This document shows positions 51,764 to 61,118 of a stretch of 64,000 nt of DNA, piece by piece (the stretch's first letter is position 1; every line of letters starts with the position of its first letter). Origin of the DNA: Nitrospirales bacterium (GTDB lineage Bacteria > Nitrospirota > Nitrospiria > Nitrospirales > UBA8639); NCBI GenBank assembly GCA_022828225.1, contig JAJEJG010000023.1:107001-171000 (forward strand), in the 5' to 3' direction. Below the pieces are notes generated by a model that did not search any database, had not been told where the DNA came from, and saw only the letters and a program-made list of their open reading frames with translations. A program made the position numbers and the translations under genes.

Positions 51764-53017
51764 ATGGATCTGTCTCCTCCCATGGATCTATTCGACATCC
51801 TTGCCATCGTCCTCACGCTGACGGCCGGATTCTCGTATCTCAACTACCGGTTCATTCGATTACCCGTGACCATCGGCGTGATGGTCATCGCCCTGGCCTG
51901 GTCGCTCCTGCTGCACGGCATCGATCTCCTCGGGTATCACGTGGAGGCCCTGGCCGCCGGGTGGCTCGAATCCATCGACTTCAACAAGACCCTGCTGCAC
52001 GGCATGTTGAGTTTTTTGCTCTTCGCCGGGGCCTTGCACGTCAATCTCAACGACCTGTTCAACCAGAAATGGACGATCGGGTCGTTGGCCACGATAGGCA
52101 TCCTGCTGTCCACCGTATTGGTGGGCACCTTCACCTATGGGGTGTTGAACCTGATCGGTATTCCGCTCTCCTGGCTCACTTGTCTGGTGTTCGGGGCCCT
52201 GATTTCCCCGACCGATCCCATCGCGGTCCTGAGCATCCTGAAAAATGCCAACGCCCCCAAAAGCCTGGAAGTGAAGATTACAGGCGAGTCGCTCTTTAAC
52301 GACGGCGTGGGGGTCGTGGTCTTTCTGGTTCTGGCTGAAGTGGCGGCCGGGACGCATGAGCCGACGGCCGGCTACGTGGCCGGGCTGTTCGCACAGGAAG
52401 CCGTAGGCGGGATCGTCTTCGGACTGGGGCTGGGGTACCTGGCGTATTGGCTTCTGAAAAGTATCGACCAGTATCAGGTCGAAGTGCTGATCACCCTGGC
52501 GCTGGTCACCGGCGGCTATGCGCTGGCGGGCGCCTTGCACCTCTCCGGTCCCATCGCCGTCGTAGTGGCAGGCTTGATGGTGGGCAATCAGGGTCGCGTG
52601 CTGGCGATGTCGGAGAAGACCCGCGAACATCTGGACACGTTCTGGGAATTGATCGACGAGATCCTGAATGCGGTCCTGTTCGTGTTGATCGGCTTGGAAG
52701 TACTCGTGCTCACGTTCACCGGGGACTATCTTCTCGCAAGCGTGGCGCTGATTCCGCTCATCCTTCTGTCACGCCTCATGGCGATCGGGGTGCCGCTTGC
52801 GCTGCTAAGCCGCGTGCGCTCATTCACGCCGGGGGCGGTGTGGCTGATGACGTGGGGCGGGTTGCGGGGCGGCATTAGCGTGGCCCTGGCCCTGTCATTG
52901 CCGGCCGGCCCTGACCGCGACGTCATCCTCGCCATGACCTACGTCGTGGTCGTGTTTTCCATCGTGGTCCAAGGTCTGACCATGGAGAAACTGGTGAAGT
53001 ACCTGATCCCGCGTTGA
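51764..53017 (+). CDS. Sodium/proton antiporter, CPA1 (NhaP-like)
   Basis: A 417-residue membrane protein with about 12 helices. The ion-binding region includes [14 protein letters not shown] (ISPTDP motif), [14 protein letters not shown] (ND motif of CPA1) and [13 protein letters not shown]. The C-terminal helices hold [18 protein letters not shown] start at 51782 ([10 protein letters not shown]) is an alternative. It probably maintains Na+ and pH homeostasis. Confidence 0.93.
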   Translation: MDLSPPMDLFDILAIVLTLTAGFSYLNYRFIRLPVTIGVMVIALAWSLLLHGIDLLGYHVEALAAGWLESIDFNKTLLHGMLSFLLFAGALHVNLNDLFNQKWTIGSLATIGILLSTVLVGTFTYGVLNLIGIPLSWLTCLVFGALISPTDPIAVLSILKNANAPKSLEVKITGESLFNDGVGVVVFLVLAEVAAGTHEPTAGYVAGLFAQEAVGGIVFGLGLGYLAYWLLKSIDQYQVEVLITLALVTGGYALAGALHLSGPIAVVVAGLMVGNQGRVLAMSEKTREHLDTFWELIDEILNAVLFVLIGLEVLVLTFTGDYLLASVALIPLILLSRLMAIGVPLALLSRVRSFTPGAVWLMTWGGLRGGISVALALSLPAGPDRDVILAMTYVVVVFSIVVQGLTMEKLVKYLIPR

Positions 53018-53125
53018 GTGAAAGAAACCAAGTCTCTCACAAAGATCGACCTGCAAGGAGGCAGTCGTTGAAGCTGCCGGCTCTGCATGTTGTAAGGTGA
53101 CAGGCGACACGTTATACTCTCGTCC

Positions 53126-53407
53126 ATGCACAATCCCCCTCATCCGGGAGGCATCGTCAGACGACAGTGCCTCGAACCGCTCGGCTTATCCGTGACTCGG
53201 GCTGCAGAAGGACTCGGCGTCACGCGTCAAACCCTCTCAGACCTCGTCAATGAGAACGCCGGAGTGTCCATCGACATGGCCATTCGTCTGTCCAAGGCGT
53301 TCGGTTCCACCCCGGAAACTTGGCTTGGCATGCAGATGGCCTATGATCTCTGGCAGGCCCGCGACCGTGTCGATCAGATCTCGGTCAGGCAGTTCGAGGT
53401 GGCTTGA
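53126..53407 (+). CDS. higA: HigA-type antitoxin, apparently orphan
   Basis: A 93-residue protein with an XRE helix-turn-helix: PGGIVRRQCLEPLGLSVTRAAEGLGVTRQTLSDLVNENAGVS (read in overlapping parts) and the HigA-specific ending TPETWLGMQMAYDLWQA. No intact higB precedes it. A promoter-like TTGTAA-17 bp-TATACT (53090-53118) puts the predicted transcript start at or next to the ATG, so the mRNA may be leaderless. A few residues upstream (LKLPALHVV, then GDRRH in another frame, 53070-53110) resemble a HigB end, which I regard as weak. Confidence 0.85.
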   Translation: MHNPPHPGGIVRRQCLEPLGLSVTRAAEGLGVTRQTLSDLVNENAGVSIDMAIRLSKAFGSTPETWLGMQMAYDLWQARDRVDQISVRQFEVA

Positions 53408-53421
53408 TAATGGCCTTGGAA

Positions 53422-53670
53422 TCATTGACGCGCTGGCGGATTGTGAGAGGCTGATTGCTCAAGACGCTCGGCCAGCCAGACTTTGATAATGGATTGGCGG
53501 GTTACGCCGAGTCGCCCGGCTTCCTTATCCAGAGAATCGATCATCCAAACGGGAAAATCGACGTTGACTCTTTTCTGTTCTTGCAGGGGTCTGCGGGCTT
53601 TTGATACATCCAACACGTGAGACACATCTTTGCCTGCCTCAAAGTCCGAATCAAATTTCTTGGCTTTCAT
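53422..53670 (-). CDS. Ribbon-helix-helix (BrnA/CopG-like) antitoxin, orphan
   Basis: An 82-residue protein. The N-terminal half is charged; QKRVNVDFPVWMIDSLDKEA, then GRLGVTRQSIIKVWLAERL is the ribbon-helix-helix, typical of BrnA- and RelB-like antitoxins. AGAGGAGGT 8 bases before the ATG is a strong ribosome-binding site. No BrnT toxin is adjacent. The palindrome 34 bp upstream is its probable operator. Confidence 0.75.
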   Translation of the reverse strand: MKAKKFDSDFEAGKDVSHVLDVSKARRPLQEQKRVNVDFPVWMIDSLDKEAGRLGVTRQSIIKVWLAERLEQSASHNPPARQ

Positions 53671-53703
53671 AGATCAATACCTCCTCTGAACGAAAAACCA
53701 AAT

Positions 53704-53724
53704 ATGGTATAGAAAATATACCAT
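53704..53724. promoter_or_regulatory. Palindromic operator candidate upstream of the RHH antitoxin
   Basis: ATGGTATA, GAAAA, TATACCAT: perfect 8-bp inverted arms with a 5-bp spacer, about 34 bp before the antitoxin start codon. Position and symmetry suit binding of a ribbon-helix-helix dimer pair for autoregulation. It also lies 75 bp before the glycosyltransferase start. Confidence 0.65.
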
Positions 53725-53798
53725 TATAGGAATTCGTGCAAGGATTGGCGTTTGAGGCTTTCAACCACTCGGAAGGAACTTTTTCGGTAACGGGAAAC

Positions 53799-54959
53799 AT
53801 GGACGCGTACACCGTTCATCTCAGTCTGGCGACGTTGGCTGTTGGGTTCTGGGTGCCGGCCGGGGTCTGGCTCATGAGTAAACGGCACGCGTTCGCGGTG
53901 CTGGCGTCCGTCCCGGTCGATGACGAACACCCGCTCCCCGCGGTGTCCGTTGTGATCCCGGCCCGCAATGAAGAACGAAACCTGGAGCAGGCGCTGGAAT
54001 CGGTCCTGGCATTGGACTATCCGGACCTGGAGATCATCGTGGTCAATGACCGGTCGACCGACGACACGGGAGTGATTCTTGAAAAAATGGCGGAACGGGA
54101 TGCTCACTTGGTCGTAGTGACGATTGACGATTTGCCGGCGGGCTGGATCGGGAAGCCGTACGCGTTGCACGTTGGAGCGCAACAGGCGCGAGGCGAATTC
54201 ATCCTGTTCACCGACGCGGATATCGTGTTTCATCCGTCCGCGCTCAGAAAAGCCATGGTGCACGTGCAGGCGAACGGGTTCGATCACGTCACCGTGATCC
54301 CGCAAGGCACCATGCCCGGGAGTTTCCTGACAGCGGTGTCCGCTACCTTCGGGATGTTCATGTTCATCATCTTCAAACCGTGGCAAGCCCGGAATCCGCA
54401 GAGCCGGCGCTACATGGGCATTGGGGCGTTCAACCTGATCCGGACATCGGTCTACCGCGCCCTGGGCGGCCATGAGCCTTTGGCCCTGCGGCCGGACGAT
54501 GATCTCAGATTCGGCATGATGGTGAAGGACCACGGCTACAGGCAGGACGTGCTGAACGGGAGGGGCATGGTCACGGTGGAATGGTACCGGTCGGTCACGG
54601 AACTCATCGACGGCCTCATGAAGAACATGTTTGCGGGAATGGGGTACCGCGTCTCTTTGGTGATGGCGGCGACACTGGCCGCCCTGGTTATGCACATCTG
54701 GCCATGGATCGGGGTCTGGGTGACCGGGGGATGGCCCCGGGCCGGGTATGCCGTGACGATCGTCATGATGATCGTCAGCTTCGGGAGCGTCATGGCGCCG
54801 TTCGGGGTGAAATTTTGGCAGGGCCTGTTACTTCCCATCACGATCGGCCTGTTGGTCTATATCCAATGCCGTTCGGCGGCATTGGCGCTCTGGCGGGGAG
54901 GTATCGTCTGGCGGGGCACCTTTTATGAATTGCGTCAACTGAAAACGGGCAAAGGCTAA
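53799..54959 (+). CDS. Membrane glycosyltransferase, family 2
   Basis: A 386-residue GT-A enzyme. SVVIPARNEERNLEQALESVLAL (nucleotide-binding start), VVNDRSTDDT and the metal motif FTDADIVF (D139, D141) are clear; a D-D-D-R region (LRPDDDLRFG) and the QNFW-like EWYR follow in the acceptor domain. The N-terminal helix and three to four C-terminal membrane helices anchor it. I start at ATG 53799; the frame is open from 53736. Substrate unknown; relatives make glycolipids or carotenoid glycosides. Confidence 0.88.
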   Translation: MDAYTVHLSLATLAVGFWVPAGVWLMSKRHAFAVLASVPVDDEHPLPAVSVVIPARNEERNLEQALESVLALDYPDLEIIVVNDRSTDDTGVILEKMAERDAHLVVVTIDDLPAGWIGKPYALHVGAQQARGEFILFTDADIVFHPSALRKAMVHVQANGFDHVTVIPQGTMPGSFLTAVSATFGMFMFIIFKPWQARNPQSRRYMGIGAFNLIRTSVYRALGGHEPLALRPDDDLRFGMMVKDHGYRQDVLNGRGMVTVEWYRSVTELIDGLMKNMFAGMGYRVSLVMAATLAALVMHIWPWIGVWVTGGWPRAGYAVTIVMMIVSFGSVMAPFGVKFWQGLLLPITIGLLVYIQCRSAALALWRGGIVWRGTFYELRQLKTGKG

Positions 54960-55123
54960 TTAAAGGTTTTCGTAACCCTCGTATTTCATTCTTCTTGAAA
55001 ACCAGCAAGTTGTGAAATTTGGAGTCCGTCAGGGCCGGGGTGTATACTATCTATGTGCCTGTTCGTCTTGGCCACGTGACCTCGAAAAGCGAAAAACATG
55101 GAATGCAGAAAGGAAGTGAAGTC

Positions 55124-55492
55124 GTGAAACGATCCGTACCGGGTGTGCTGGTAGTGGCGTTGATTCTAGCCGCCTCCTGGGTCGGTGCCGTGTCGGTACC
55201 GTTCAGGATTCAAATGGAATCCTGGTCTCCATATTTCGCGCCGGTCACCGCCACGGTGACGGCCGGCAATCCGATTCGGTGGGAGAATCCCACCGGCTCG
55301 CATCACACCATTACGCATGACGGATGCCGGGGAACCGGCACCTGCGCCTTCGATTCCGGGTCCATTGGGCCGGATGGCGTGTTTGAAATAGCGGAGTTGC
55401 CGCCCGGGCTGTATCCCTACCATTGTGCGCTGCATCCGATCATGCGTGGGACGGTCGTCATTGTGGATGCGGAACGTCCCTCGGAAATCTAA
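55124..55492 (+). CDS. Secreted cupredoxin (plastocyanin-like) electron carrier
   Basis: A 122-residue type I copper protein. GTG 55124 has AAAGGAAG 8 bases upstream and gives the signal peptide VPGVLVVALILAASWVGA. The copper ligands fit H in TGSHHTITHD and C, H, M in YPYHCALHPIMRG, the plastocyanin/amicyanin order. It would move electrons in the periplasm. An upstream ATG at 55103 is possible. No obvious partner oxidase is adjacent. Confidence 0.9.
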   Translation: MKRSVPGVLVVALILAASWVGAVSVPFRIQMESWSPYFAPVTATVTAGNPIRWENPTGSHHTITHDGCRGTGTCAFDSGSIGPDGVFEIAELPPGLYPYHCALHPIMRGTVVIVDAERPSEI

Positions 55493-55574
55493 CCCGCCGA
55501 CGTGCTCAAAATCCGTCAATGCCACGTAAAGAGAACCTGCAAATCGGGTACGGGAAATATCCGGCACATGCCCC

Positions 55575-55602
55575 TTGACTCCGGCGCACGTGGTTATATT
55601 AT
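55575..55602 (+). promoter_or_regulatory. Promoter candidate between cupredoxin and ABC operon
   Basis: TTGACT (55575), 16 bp, TATTAT (55597-55602). It reads toward the ABC operon about 270 bp away. ATGCAGGC-TTGCC-GCCTGCAT, a perfect hairpin at 55619-55639, lies just downstream. Between 55493 and 55870 no gene is seen. Confidence 0.5.
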
Positions 55603-55676
55603 GAAACAGGAATTCTTTATGCAGGCTTGCCGCCTGCATACCAAGGGATGAAAATGGGGGCCTCTCTCTCCAATCT

Positions 55677-55785
55677 GTCATCCTCGACATTTTTAATCGA
55701 GGATCCAGCGTCTTTGCTTTGTTCTGCGTCCGTGAAGACAAAAGACACTGGATTCCCGATTACGAACGTCGGGAATGACAAAAGT
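55677..55785. repeat. Dispersed palindromic repeat, family B (full-length)
   Basis: TGTCATCCTCGACATTTTTA, then GAGGATCCAGCGTCTTTG and, on the other side, AAGACACTGGATTCCCGAT and GTCGGGAATGACA. It is the best-preserved complete copy, about 108 bp. The frame of the ABC gene is open across its end but the gene probably starts after it. Confidence 0.85.
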
Positions 55786-55870
55786 AGCTATTTTCATACC
55801 AATGACAGATTCGGGCTATTTTCATACCATGAGAAAACCGGAAGCGGGAACGGAGAAAACAGTGGACGTG

Positions 55871-56812
55871 ATGGTTGAACTGCGACAACTTCGTAAGACA
55901 TTCGGGCCGATCGTGGCCGTGGACGAGGTGTCGTTCACGGTCGGCCGGGGCGAAGTGCTGGGCTTTTTGGGGCCCAACGGTGCGGGGAAATCCACGACCA
56001 TGAAAATGATCACGGGGTTTCTGACTCCCACCAAAGGCACCGTGACGGTCAACGGCTTCGACATTTGGAAGCAGCCGCTCGAAGCGAAAAAGAGCCTGGG
56101 GTATTTGCCGGAAGGAGCCCCGGCCTATGCGGAGATGACGCCGCTGAGCTTTCTGATGTTCATCGGTGAAATGCGCGGGTTTCGTGGAACGGAATTGTAT
56201 CGCCGGGTCTCCGAGACCATGGAAAAGGTGAATCTCGAAGGGGTGGCGCACCAGCCCATCGACACTCTCTCCAAGGGATTCAAGCGCCGGGTCGGCCTGG
56301 CCCAAGCCATCCTGCATGATCCGTCCGTGTTGATTCTCGACGAACCCACCGACGGGCTCGATCCCAACCAAAAACATGAAGTGCGCGGGCTGATCAAAAC
56401 CATGGCGCGGGACAAGGCCATTATTCTGTCTACGCACGTGCTGGAAGAAGTCCATGCGGTCTGCACGCGCGCCATGATCATCGCCAAGGGCAAAGTGATC
56501 ACCGACGGCACGCCCGCGGAGTTGGAAGCCCGGTCCCGCTATCACAATACGGTGATCCTGCGATTGCGGGGGCCGTCCACCGATGGCGTGCAGGCGACAC
56601 TGGAAGGGCTGCCCGGCGTCAGGCGGGCCGAAGCCCTCGACGGGGCTGAGCCGGAATACCGGATCATTCCGAAGGACGGGCAAGCCATCATCGGAGCCGT
56701 CAGCCAGTGCGTCCATCGGCAGAACTGGGACGTGGTGGAGTTGTCCGTGGAACACGGGCATTTGGATGAAGTATTCCGCTCCTTGACCATGCCCGCCCAG
56801 GCCCTCACGTAG
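55871..56812 (+). CDS. ABC transporter ATPase (GldA-like)
   Basis: A 313-residue ATPase. Walker A GPNGAGKST (34-42), signature SKGFKRRVGLAQA, Walker B LILDEPTDGLDPNQ and the H-loop STHVLEEV are all intact. The C-terminal 80 residues form the extra domain of ABC-2 exporters. I take ATG 55871 (MVELRQLRKTFGP) as start; 55829 is possible. It opens the four-gene operon ATPase, permease, GldG-like, DUF4340. The Gld name reflects family membership only; no gliding motility is implied. Confidence 0.9.
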   Translation: MVELRQLRKTFGPIVAVDEVSFTVGRGEVLGFLGPNGAGKSTTMKMITGFLTPTKGTVTVNGFDIWKQPLEAKKSLGYLPEGAPAYAEMTPLSFLMFIGEMRGFRGTELYRRVSETMEKVNLEGVAHQPIDTLSKGFKRRVGLAQAILHDPSVLILDEPTDGLDPNQKHEVRGLIKTMARDKAIILSTHVLEEVHAVCTRAMIIAKGKVITDGTPAELEARSRYHNTVILRLRGPSTDGVQATLEGLPGVRRAEALDGAEPEYRIIPKDGQAIIGAVSQCVHRQNWDVVELSVEHGHLDEVFRSLTMPAQALT

Positions 56813-56863
56813 GGACAGCCCGGCAGGAACGAACAGCGGAAAGGACCGGCAAGATAACAGGCC

Positions 56864-57598
56864 ATGGGCAGGATCGGCGTCATTTTCAAACGGGAACTGG
56901 TCGGGTACTTTGCCACGCCGATCGCCGCGGTATTCATCATCATTTTCCTGATGCTGGCCGGAGCCTTTACTTTTTACCTTGGTGACTTTTTTGCTCGTGG
57001 TCAGGCTGACCTCATCCCCTTTTTCGACTTTCACCCGTGGCTCTATCTGGTCCTGATCCCGGCCCTGGCCATGCGGCTCTGGGCCGAGGAGCGGCGTGGG
57101 GGGACCATCGAATTGCTGTTCACGCTGCCCGTGACCTTATGGGAAGCCGTAGTCGGCAAGTTCCTGGCGGCGTGGTGCTTTACAGGCATCGCGTTGGCGC
57201 TCACCTTTCCGATGTGGGTGACCGTGAATGTCCTGGGTGAGCCGGACAACGGGGTGATCCTGGCAAGCTACCTCGGCAGCTTTCTGATGGCGGGCGGCTT
57301 TATGGCGATCGGCTCATGCATGTCGGCCCTCACCAAGAACCAGGTCATTGCTTTCGTGATCAGCGTGGTGGTCGGGTTGGGATTCGTTCTCAGCGGCTTT
57401 TCCATGGTGCTGGATCTGTTCAGCGGGTGGGCCCCGCAATTCTTCGTGGAACTGATCAGCTCGTTCAGTTTCCTGACACACTTCAATGCCCTGAGTCGCG
57501 GGGTCGTCGATCTGCGGGACTTGGTGTATTTCCTCTCGCTCATCAGCTTTTGGTTGTTTGCCACGGCGCTTATGCTGGAATGGAAGAAAGCGGAATAA
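56864..57598 (+). CDS. ABC-2 type permease (GldF-like)
   Basis: A 244-residue membrane protein with six helices: FIIIFLMLAGAFTFYLG, LVLIPALAMRLWAEERRGGTIELLF (the ABC-2 membrane domain signature EERRGGTIE), GIALALTFPMWVTV, FLMAGGFMAIG, IAFVISVVVGLGFVLS and FWLFATALML. It pairs with the ATPase upstream and starts 52 bp after it. What the complex exports or positions is not known. Confidence 0.9.
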   Translation: MGRIGVIFKRELVGYFATPIAAVFIIIFLMLAGAFTFYLGDFFARGQADLIPFFDFHPWLYLVLIPALAMRLWAEERRGGTIELLFTLPVTLWEAVVGKFLAAWCFTGIALALTFPMWVTVNVLGEPDNGVILASYLGSFLMAGGFMAIGSCMSALTKNQVIAFVISVVVGLGFVLSGFSMVLDLFSGWAPQFFVELISSFSFLTHFNALSRGVVDLRDLVYFLSLISFWLFATALMLEWKKAE

Positions 57599-57605
57599 AG
57601 GACCC

Positions 57606-59528
57606 ATGAACGCGCGACTTCTGACAGGAGGCGGACTGGCCATCGCGGTGGTCCTGTTTTTTACGGTGAACGTCCTGAGTCACGTGGCGTTCCGGTCGGC
57701 CCGCATCGATCTCACGGAACAACGCCTCTATACCCTGTCCGAGGGCAGCCGAAACATTCTGCAGGGGCTCGACGAGCCGGTGACCCTGCGGTTCTACCTG
57801 TCGAAGAAGCTGGCCGTGGAACTGGCCGGCATTCGGGGCTATACCAACCGGGTGCTGGAACTCTTGCAGGAATATGAACAGGCCGCCGGCGGGAACCTGA
57901 TCCTGCACGTCATCGACCCCGAGCCCTTTTCGGAGGAGGAAGATCGCGCCGTCGGATACGGCCTCCGGGGCGTGCCGATCGATCAGGGCAACGCGCAGTT
58001 CTATTTCGGACTCGTGGGTACCAATGCCACGGACGCCCGGGAACTCATCCCGTTCTTTCAGCAGAGCCGTGAGGAATTTCTCGAATACGATCTCACCAAA
58101 CTGGTGTACCGGCTGGCCAACCCCAAACAGAAGGTCGTGGGCCTGTTGAGCACCCTGCCTCTGGACGGCGGCCCGCAAATGCCGTTTCCACAGGCCGCGG
58201 GCGGAGGGCCGCCTTGGATGATCATGGACAGCATCCGGGAGGTCATGGAGGTCAAGGTCCTGGACAAGGCCGTAACGGACATCCCCGAAGACGTGGACGT
58301 GCTCATGGTCGTGCATCCCAAGCGACTGGGCGATCCGACCCTCTATGCCATCGACCAGTTCGTGTTGCGCGGCGGTCGCGCCGTAGTCTTCGTGGATCCC
58401 CATGCTGAAGCCGACCGCGTGCCGCCCAATCCCCGAAACCCCACGGGCATGCAGGGGCCGCGCAAATCCGATCTGGGTCCGGTCTTCGACGCCTGGGGCA
58501 TCGAGCTGATTGACGGAAAAGTGGTGGGCGATCTCCCCTTGGCCAAACGGGTCAACTTTCAAAAGGAAGACCGCATGATGGTCGCGGACTACCCCGTGTG
58601 GATCGACCTGACGCCCCGGCAACTCAATGCCGAGGATGTCGTGACCGCCAAGCTCCCGAACCTCACCATGGCCTCGGCCGGGGTCCTGCGCAAAAAAGAA
58701 GACAGCACGTTCGAGTGGACGCCCTTGGTGGAAACCGACGACCAGGCCATGCAGATCGAGGCCGCCCGCTTGCAGTTCATGCCCGATGTCGAAGGCATCC
58801 TGCGGGACTACCGGCCGGGAGACGAAACCCTCGTGTTGGCCGCCCGCCTGACCGGCAAGGTGAAAACCGCCTTCCCCGACGGCAGGCCGCCCGCCGAAGA
58901 AGCGGACAAACCGGAGACCGCGAGCGCCGGCAAAGAAACCGAACAACGCCCGCACGTGGCTGAATCCGCGGAGCCCATCAACGTCATCGTGGTGGCGGAT
59001 ACCGACATGCTGCAGGACCGGTTTTGGGTCCAATCCCAAAACTTTCTGGGACAGCGGATCGGAATCCCTACCGCTGCGAACAACGATTTTGTGACGAATG
59101 CCTTGGACAACCTGACCGGCAGTCACGACCTGATCAGCGTCAGAAACCGGGGGAGCTTCTCGCGCCCCTTCACCCTGGTCAGGGCCATCCAACAGGAAGC
59201 CGAAGCCCGGTACCGGCAAAAGGAACAAGCCCTGCAACAACGCCTGAAGGACACCGAACGCAAAATTCAGGATTTGCAGAAGCGCAAAGAAGACCAAACC
59301 ACCATCATTCTGAGTGCCGAACAACAAGCCGCGCTGGAGGGCTTCCGGCAGGATCTGGTGGCGACCAGAAAAGCACTGCGCAACGTCCAGCACGAACTAC
59401 AGAAAAACATCGATGGCCTCGAGAACGTTGTGAAGTTTCTGAATATCGGTCTCATACCGTTGGTGATCGCCGTAGGCGGTGTCGTACTCGGCGCTTGGAA
59501 CATGCGCCGCCGCCAGCGCGGCAACTGA
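57606..59528 (+). CDS. GldG-family ABC-2 auxiliary protein
   Basis: A 640-residue membrane-anchored protein. A first helix (LTGGGLAIAVVLFFTVNVL) precedes the periplasmic domain: FRSARIDLTEQRLYTLSEGS, EPVTLRFYLSKKL, the ABC_transp_aux region with LDGGPQMPF, VLMVVHPKRLGDP and GGRAVVFVDPHAE. A long coiled coil (about 535-610) leads to the last helix IGLIPLVIAVGGVVLGAW. These match the GldG/IFT52-like proteins that pair with GldA and GldF. Starts 8 bp after the permease. Confidence 0.9.
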   Translation: MNARLLTGGGLAIAVVLFFTVNVLSHVAFRSARIDLTEQRLYTLSEGSRNILQGLDEPVTLRFYLSKKLAVELAGIRGYTNRVLELLQEYEQAAGGNLILHVIDPEPFSEEEDRAVGYGLRGVPIDQGNAQFYFGLVGTNATDARELIPFFQQSREEFLEYDLTKLVYRLANPKQKVVGLLSTLPLDGGPQMPFPQAAGGGPPWMIMDSIREVMEVKVLDKAVTDIPEDVDVLMVVHPKRLGDPTLYAIDQFVLRGGRAVVFVDPHAEADRVPPNPRNPTGMQGPRKSDLGPVFDAWGIELIDGKVVGDLPLAKRVNFQKEDRMMVADYPVWIDLTPRQLNAEDVVTAKLPNLTMASAGVLRKKEDSTFEWTPLVETDDQAMQIEAARLQFMPDVEGILRDYRPGDETLVLAARLTGKVKTAFPDGRPPAEEADKPETASAGKETEQRPHVAESAEPINVIVVADTDMLQDRFWVQSQNFLGQRIGIPTAANNDFVTNALDNLTGSHDLISVRNRGSFSRPFTLVRAIQQEAEARYRQKEQALQQRLKDTERKIQDLQKRKEDQTTIILSAEQQAALEGFRQDLVATRKALRNVQHELQKNIDGLENVVKFLNIGLIPLVIAVGGVVLGAWNMRRRQRGN

Positions 59529-59548
59529 CCGAAACCGAGAGCCATCCC

Positions 59549-60721
59549 ATGACGAAGATGCTCAAGACACTGAGTACATTGGCCGTGATCGCCGCCGTCC
59601 TGATCATCGTGGCGGTGTTCACGGTGGAACAACAAGAACCCGGCGCCCCGCCGACGGGCCAACCTGTCTTCCCTGAACTCAAGACCGTCATCAACGACGT
59701 CACGGAGCTTAACGTGGCCACGCAAAGCGGTACCATCACGCTGCACCGGCAGGAAAATATATGGCGGGTCAAGGAAAAATATGATTACCCGGCCGACCTT
59801 GGAACCGTGCGGGAAACGCTCATTGGCCTCGCGGAGCTCACAACTCTCGAACGCAAAACCCGGAAACCGGAACTCTACGAAAAACTGGGGTTGCAGGACG
59901 TGGAAGCCGAAGGCTCGTTATCCACGGGCATCACCCTCAAAGATGCTACGGACAACACCGTGGCTGCGGCCGTCATCGGCAATGATCGACCGGCGCAGGG
60001 GAAGAGCGGGTACAAGGAACTGTTCATCCGTAAAGTCAGAGACCCGCAGACGTGGCTGGTCGAGGGGCGGCTCACGGTCGACAAGAATCCAGGCCAATGG
60101 CTGGACAAGGAACTCACGCAGATTGAAACGAAACGGGTCAGGCGCCTGACCGTGACCCACCCGGACAGGACCCGGCTGGTCGTGGAGAAGGCCAAGCCCT
60201 CGGACCTCAACTATCAAGTAGCGAACCTGCCGGAAGGCCTGGAGATTGAGTCGCAATTTACCGTGAACAACATCGTGTCCACGGTCACCTCGCTCTCGTT
60301 GGATGATGTCAAACCGGTGAGCGAAATCCCGTTCGACGGGCAACCGGTCGTGACCGCCGTGTTCGAAACCTTCGACGGCCTCCAAGGAACCGTGCAACTC
60401 CTCCCGAAAGACGACAAAAACTACGTGACGATCTCCGCGACATTCAACCCCGACCTGGTCTGGAAACCTGAACCTGAAAACGAAGCGGAACCGGAAAAAG
60501 AATCAGATCCCCAAGCCGACGAGCAACCCGATACGGACGCGCAAGACAAGGAAGCCGACACCAACTCCGAGCAACCCAAAATCAAGCCCGAAGCCGAAGT
60601 CAAAGCCGAAATCGAAGCCCTGAACAAGCGGGTCGCCGGCTGGGTCTACGTCATCCCCAAATTCCGCGCCGACACCCTCCTCAAAAAACCCCAAGACCTC
60701 CTCAAGACCTCCAACGGGTAA
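59549..60721 (+). CDS. DUF4340 protein of the Gld-type ABC operon
   Basis: A 390-residue protein with an N-terminal helix (TLAVIAAVLIIVAVFTV) and a periplasmic beta-rich domain. INDVTELNVATQSGTITLHR is the start of the DUF4340 core; ELFIRKVRDPQTWLVEGRL follows. Near residues 310-345 is an unusual run dominated by Glu, Pro, Asp and Gln, likely a flexible spacer, before a final helical segment. DUF4340 genes regularly follow gldG-like genes. It is 20 bp after that gene and completes the operon. Confidence 0.88.
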   Translation: MTKMLKTLSTLAVIAAVLIIVAVFTVEQQEPGAPPTGQPVFPELKTVINDVTELNVATQSGTITLHRQENIWRVKEKYDYPADLGTVRETLIGLAELTTLERKTRKPELYEKLGLQDVEAEGSLSTGITLKDATDNTVAAAVIGNDRPAQGKSGYKELFIRKVRDPQTWLVEGRLTVDKNPGQWLDKELTQIETKRVRRLTVTHPDRTRLVVEKAKPSDLNYQVANLPEGLEIESQFTVNNIVSTVTSLSLDDVKPVSEIPFDGQPVVTAVFETFDGLQGTVQLLPKDDKNYVTISATFNPDLVWKPEPENEAEPEKESDPQADEQPDTDAQDKEADTNSEQPKIKPEAEVKAEIEALNKRVAGWVYVIPKFRADTLLKKPQDLLKTSNG

Positions 60722-60786
60722 CGACCACTCTTGCCCCTCTCTTCTAAGTGGTCATCCTCAGCAACGCGAAGGATCTGCTTTTTCCG

Positions 60787-60836
60787 TGCTGTCATTCCCG
60801 ACGTCTGTAATCGGGAATCCAGTGTCGTTATCTTTC
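60787..60836. repeat. Dispersed palindromic repeat, family B (partial)
   Basis: CTGTCATTCCCGACGTCTG, then TAATCGGGAATCCAGTGTC. It lies in the 397-bp gap 60722-61118, which is otherwise low in GC and shows no gene; a possible TTGACT-17-TATTGA promoter near 60991 could serve the DUF262 gene. Confidence 0.7.
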
Positions 60837-61118
60837 ATCGCGAAAATCTAGCATTTCTATACGCTCGTAATACCCATTTATTGATCCATAAATGTCTCTT
60901 CCAGTTTCATTTAGCATCAAGCATACCGCTACTAAAACCGTTCCCTCCACGCTGACAAAGTTGCTCCTACGGCTATGTTGCCAATGTAAGTATTATTGAC
61001 TTGGCTAATTGATGATGCTATTGACGGGTAACTGCTGGTTGGCAATACGACCGGAAGCCTCTTCCTGCCTAGGCCCGGCACTTTTGGGGACGAAAAAACA
61101 CAGAGCAAGGGATTGGAT

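Noticed and set aside
53724-54695. Long minus-strand frame opposite the glycosyltransferase
   Set aside because: Shadow frame; His/Arg-rich composition with no coherent fold.
57570-59393. 607-residue minus-strand frame opposite the GldG-like gene
   Set aside because: Antisense shadow of a gene with clear family motifs and operon context.
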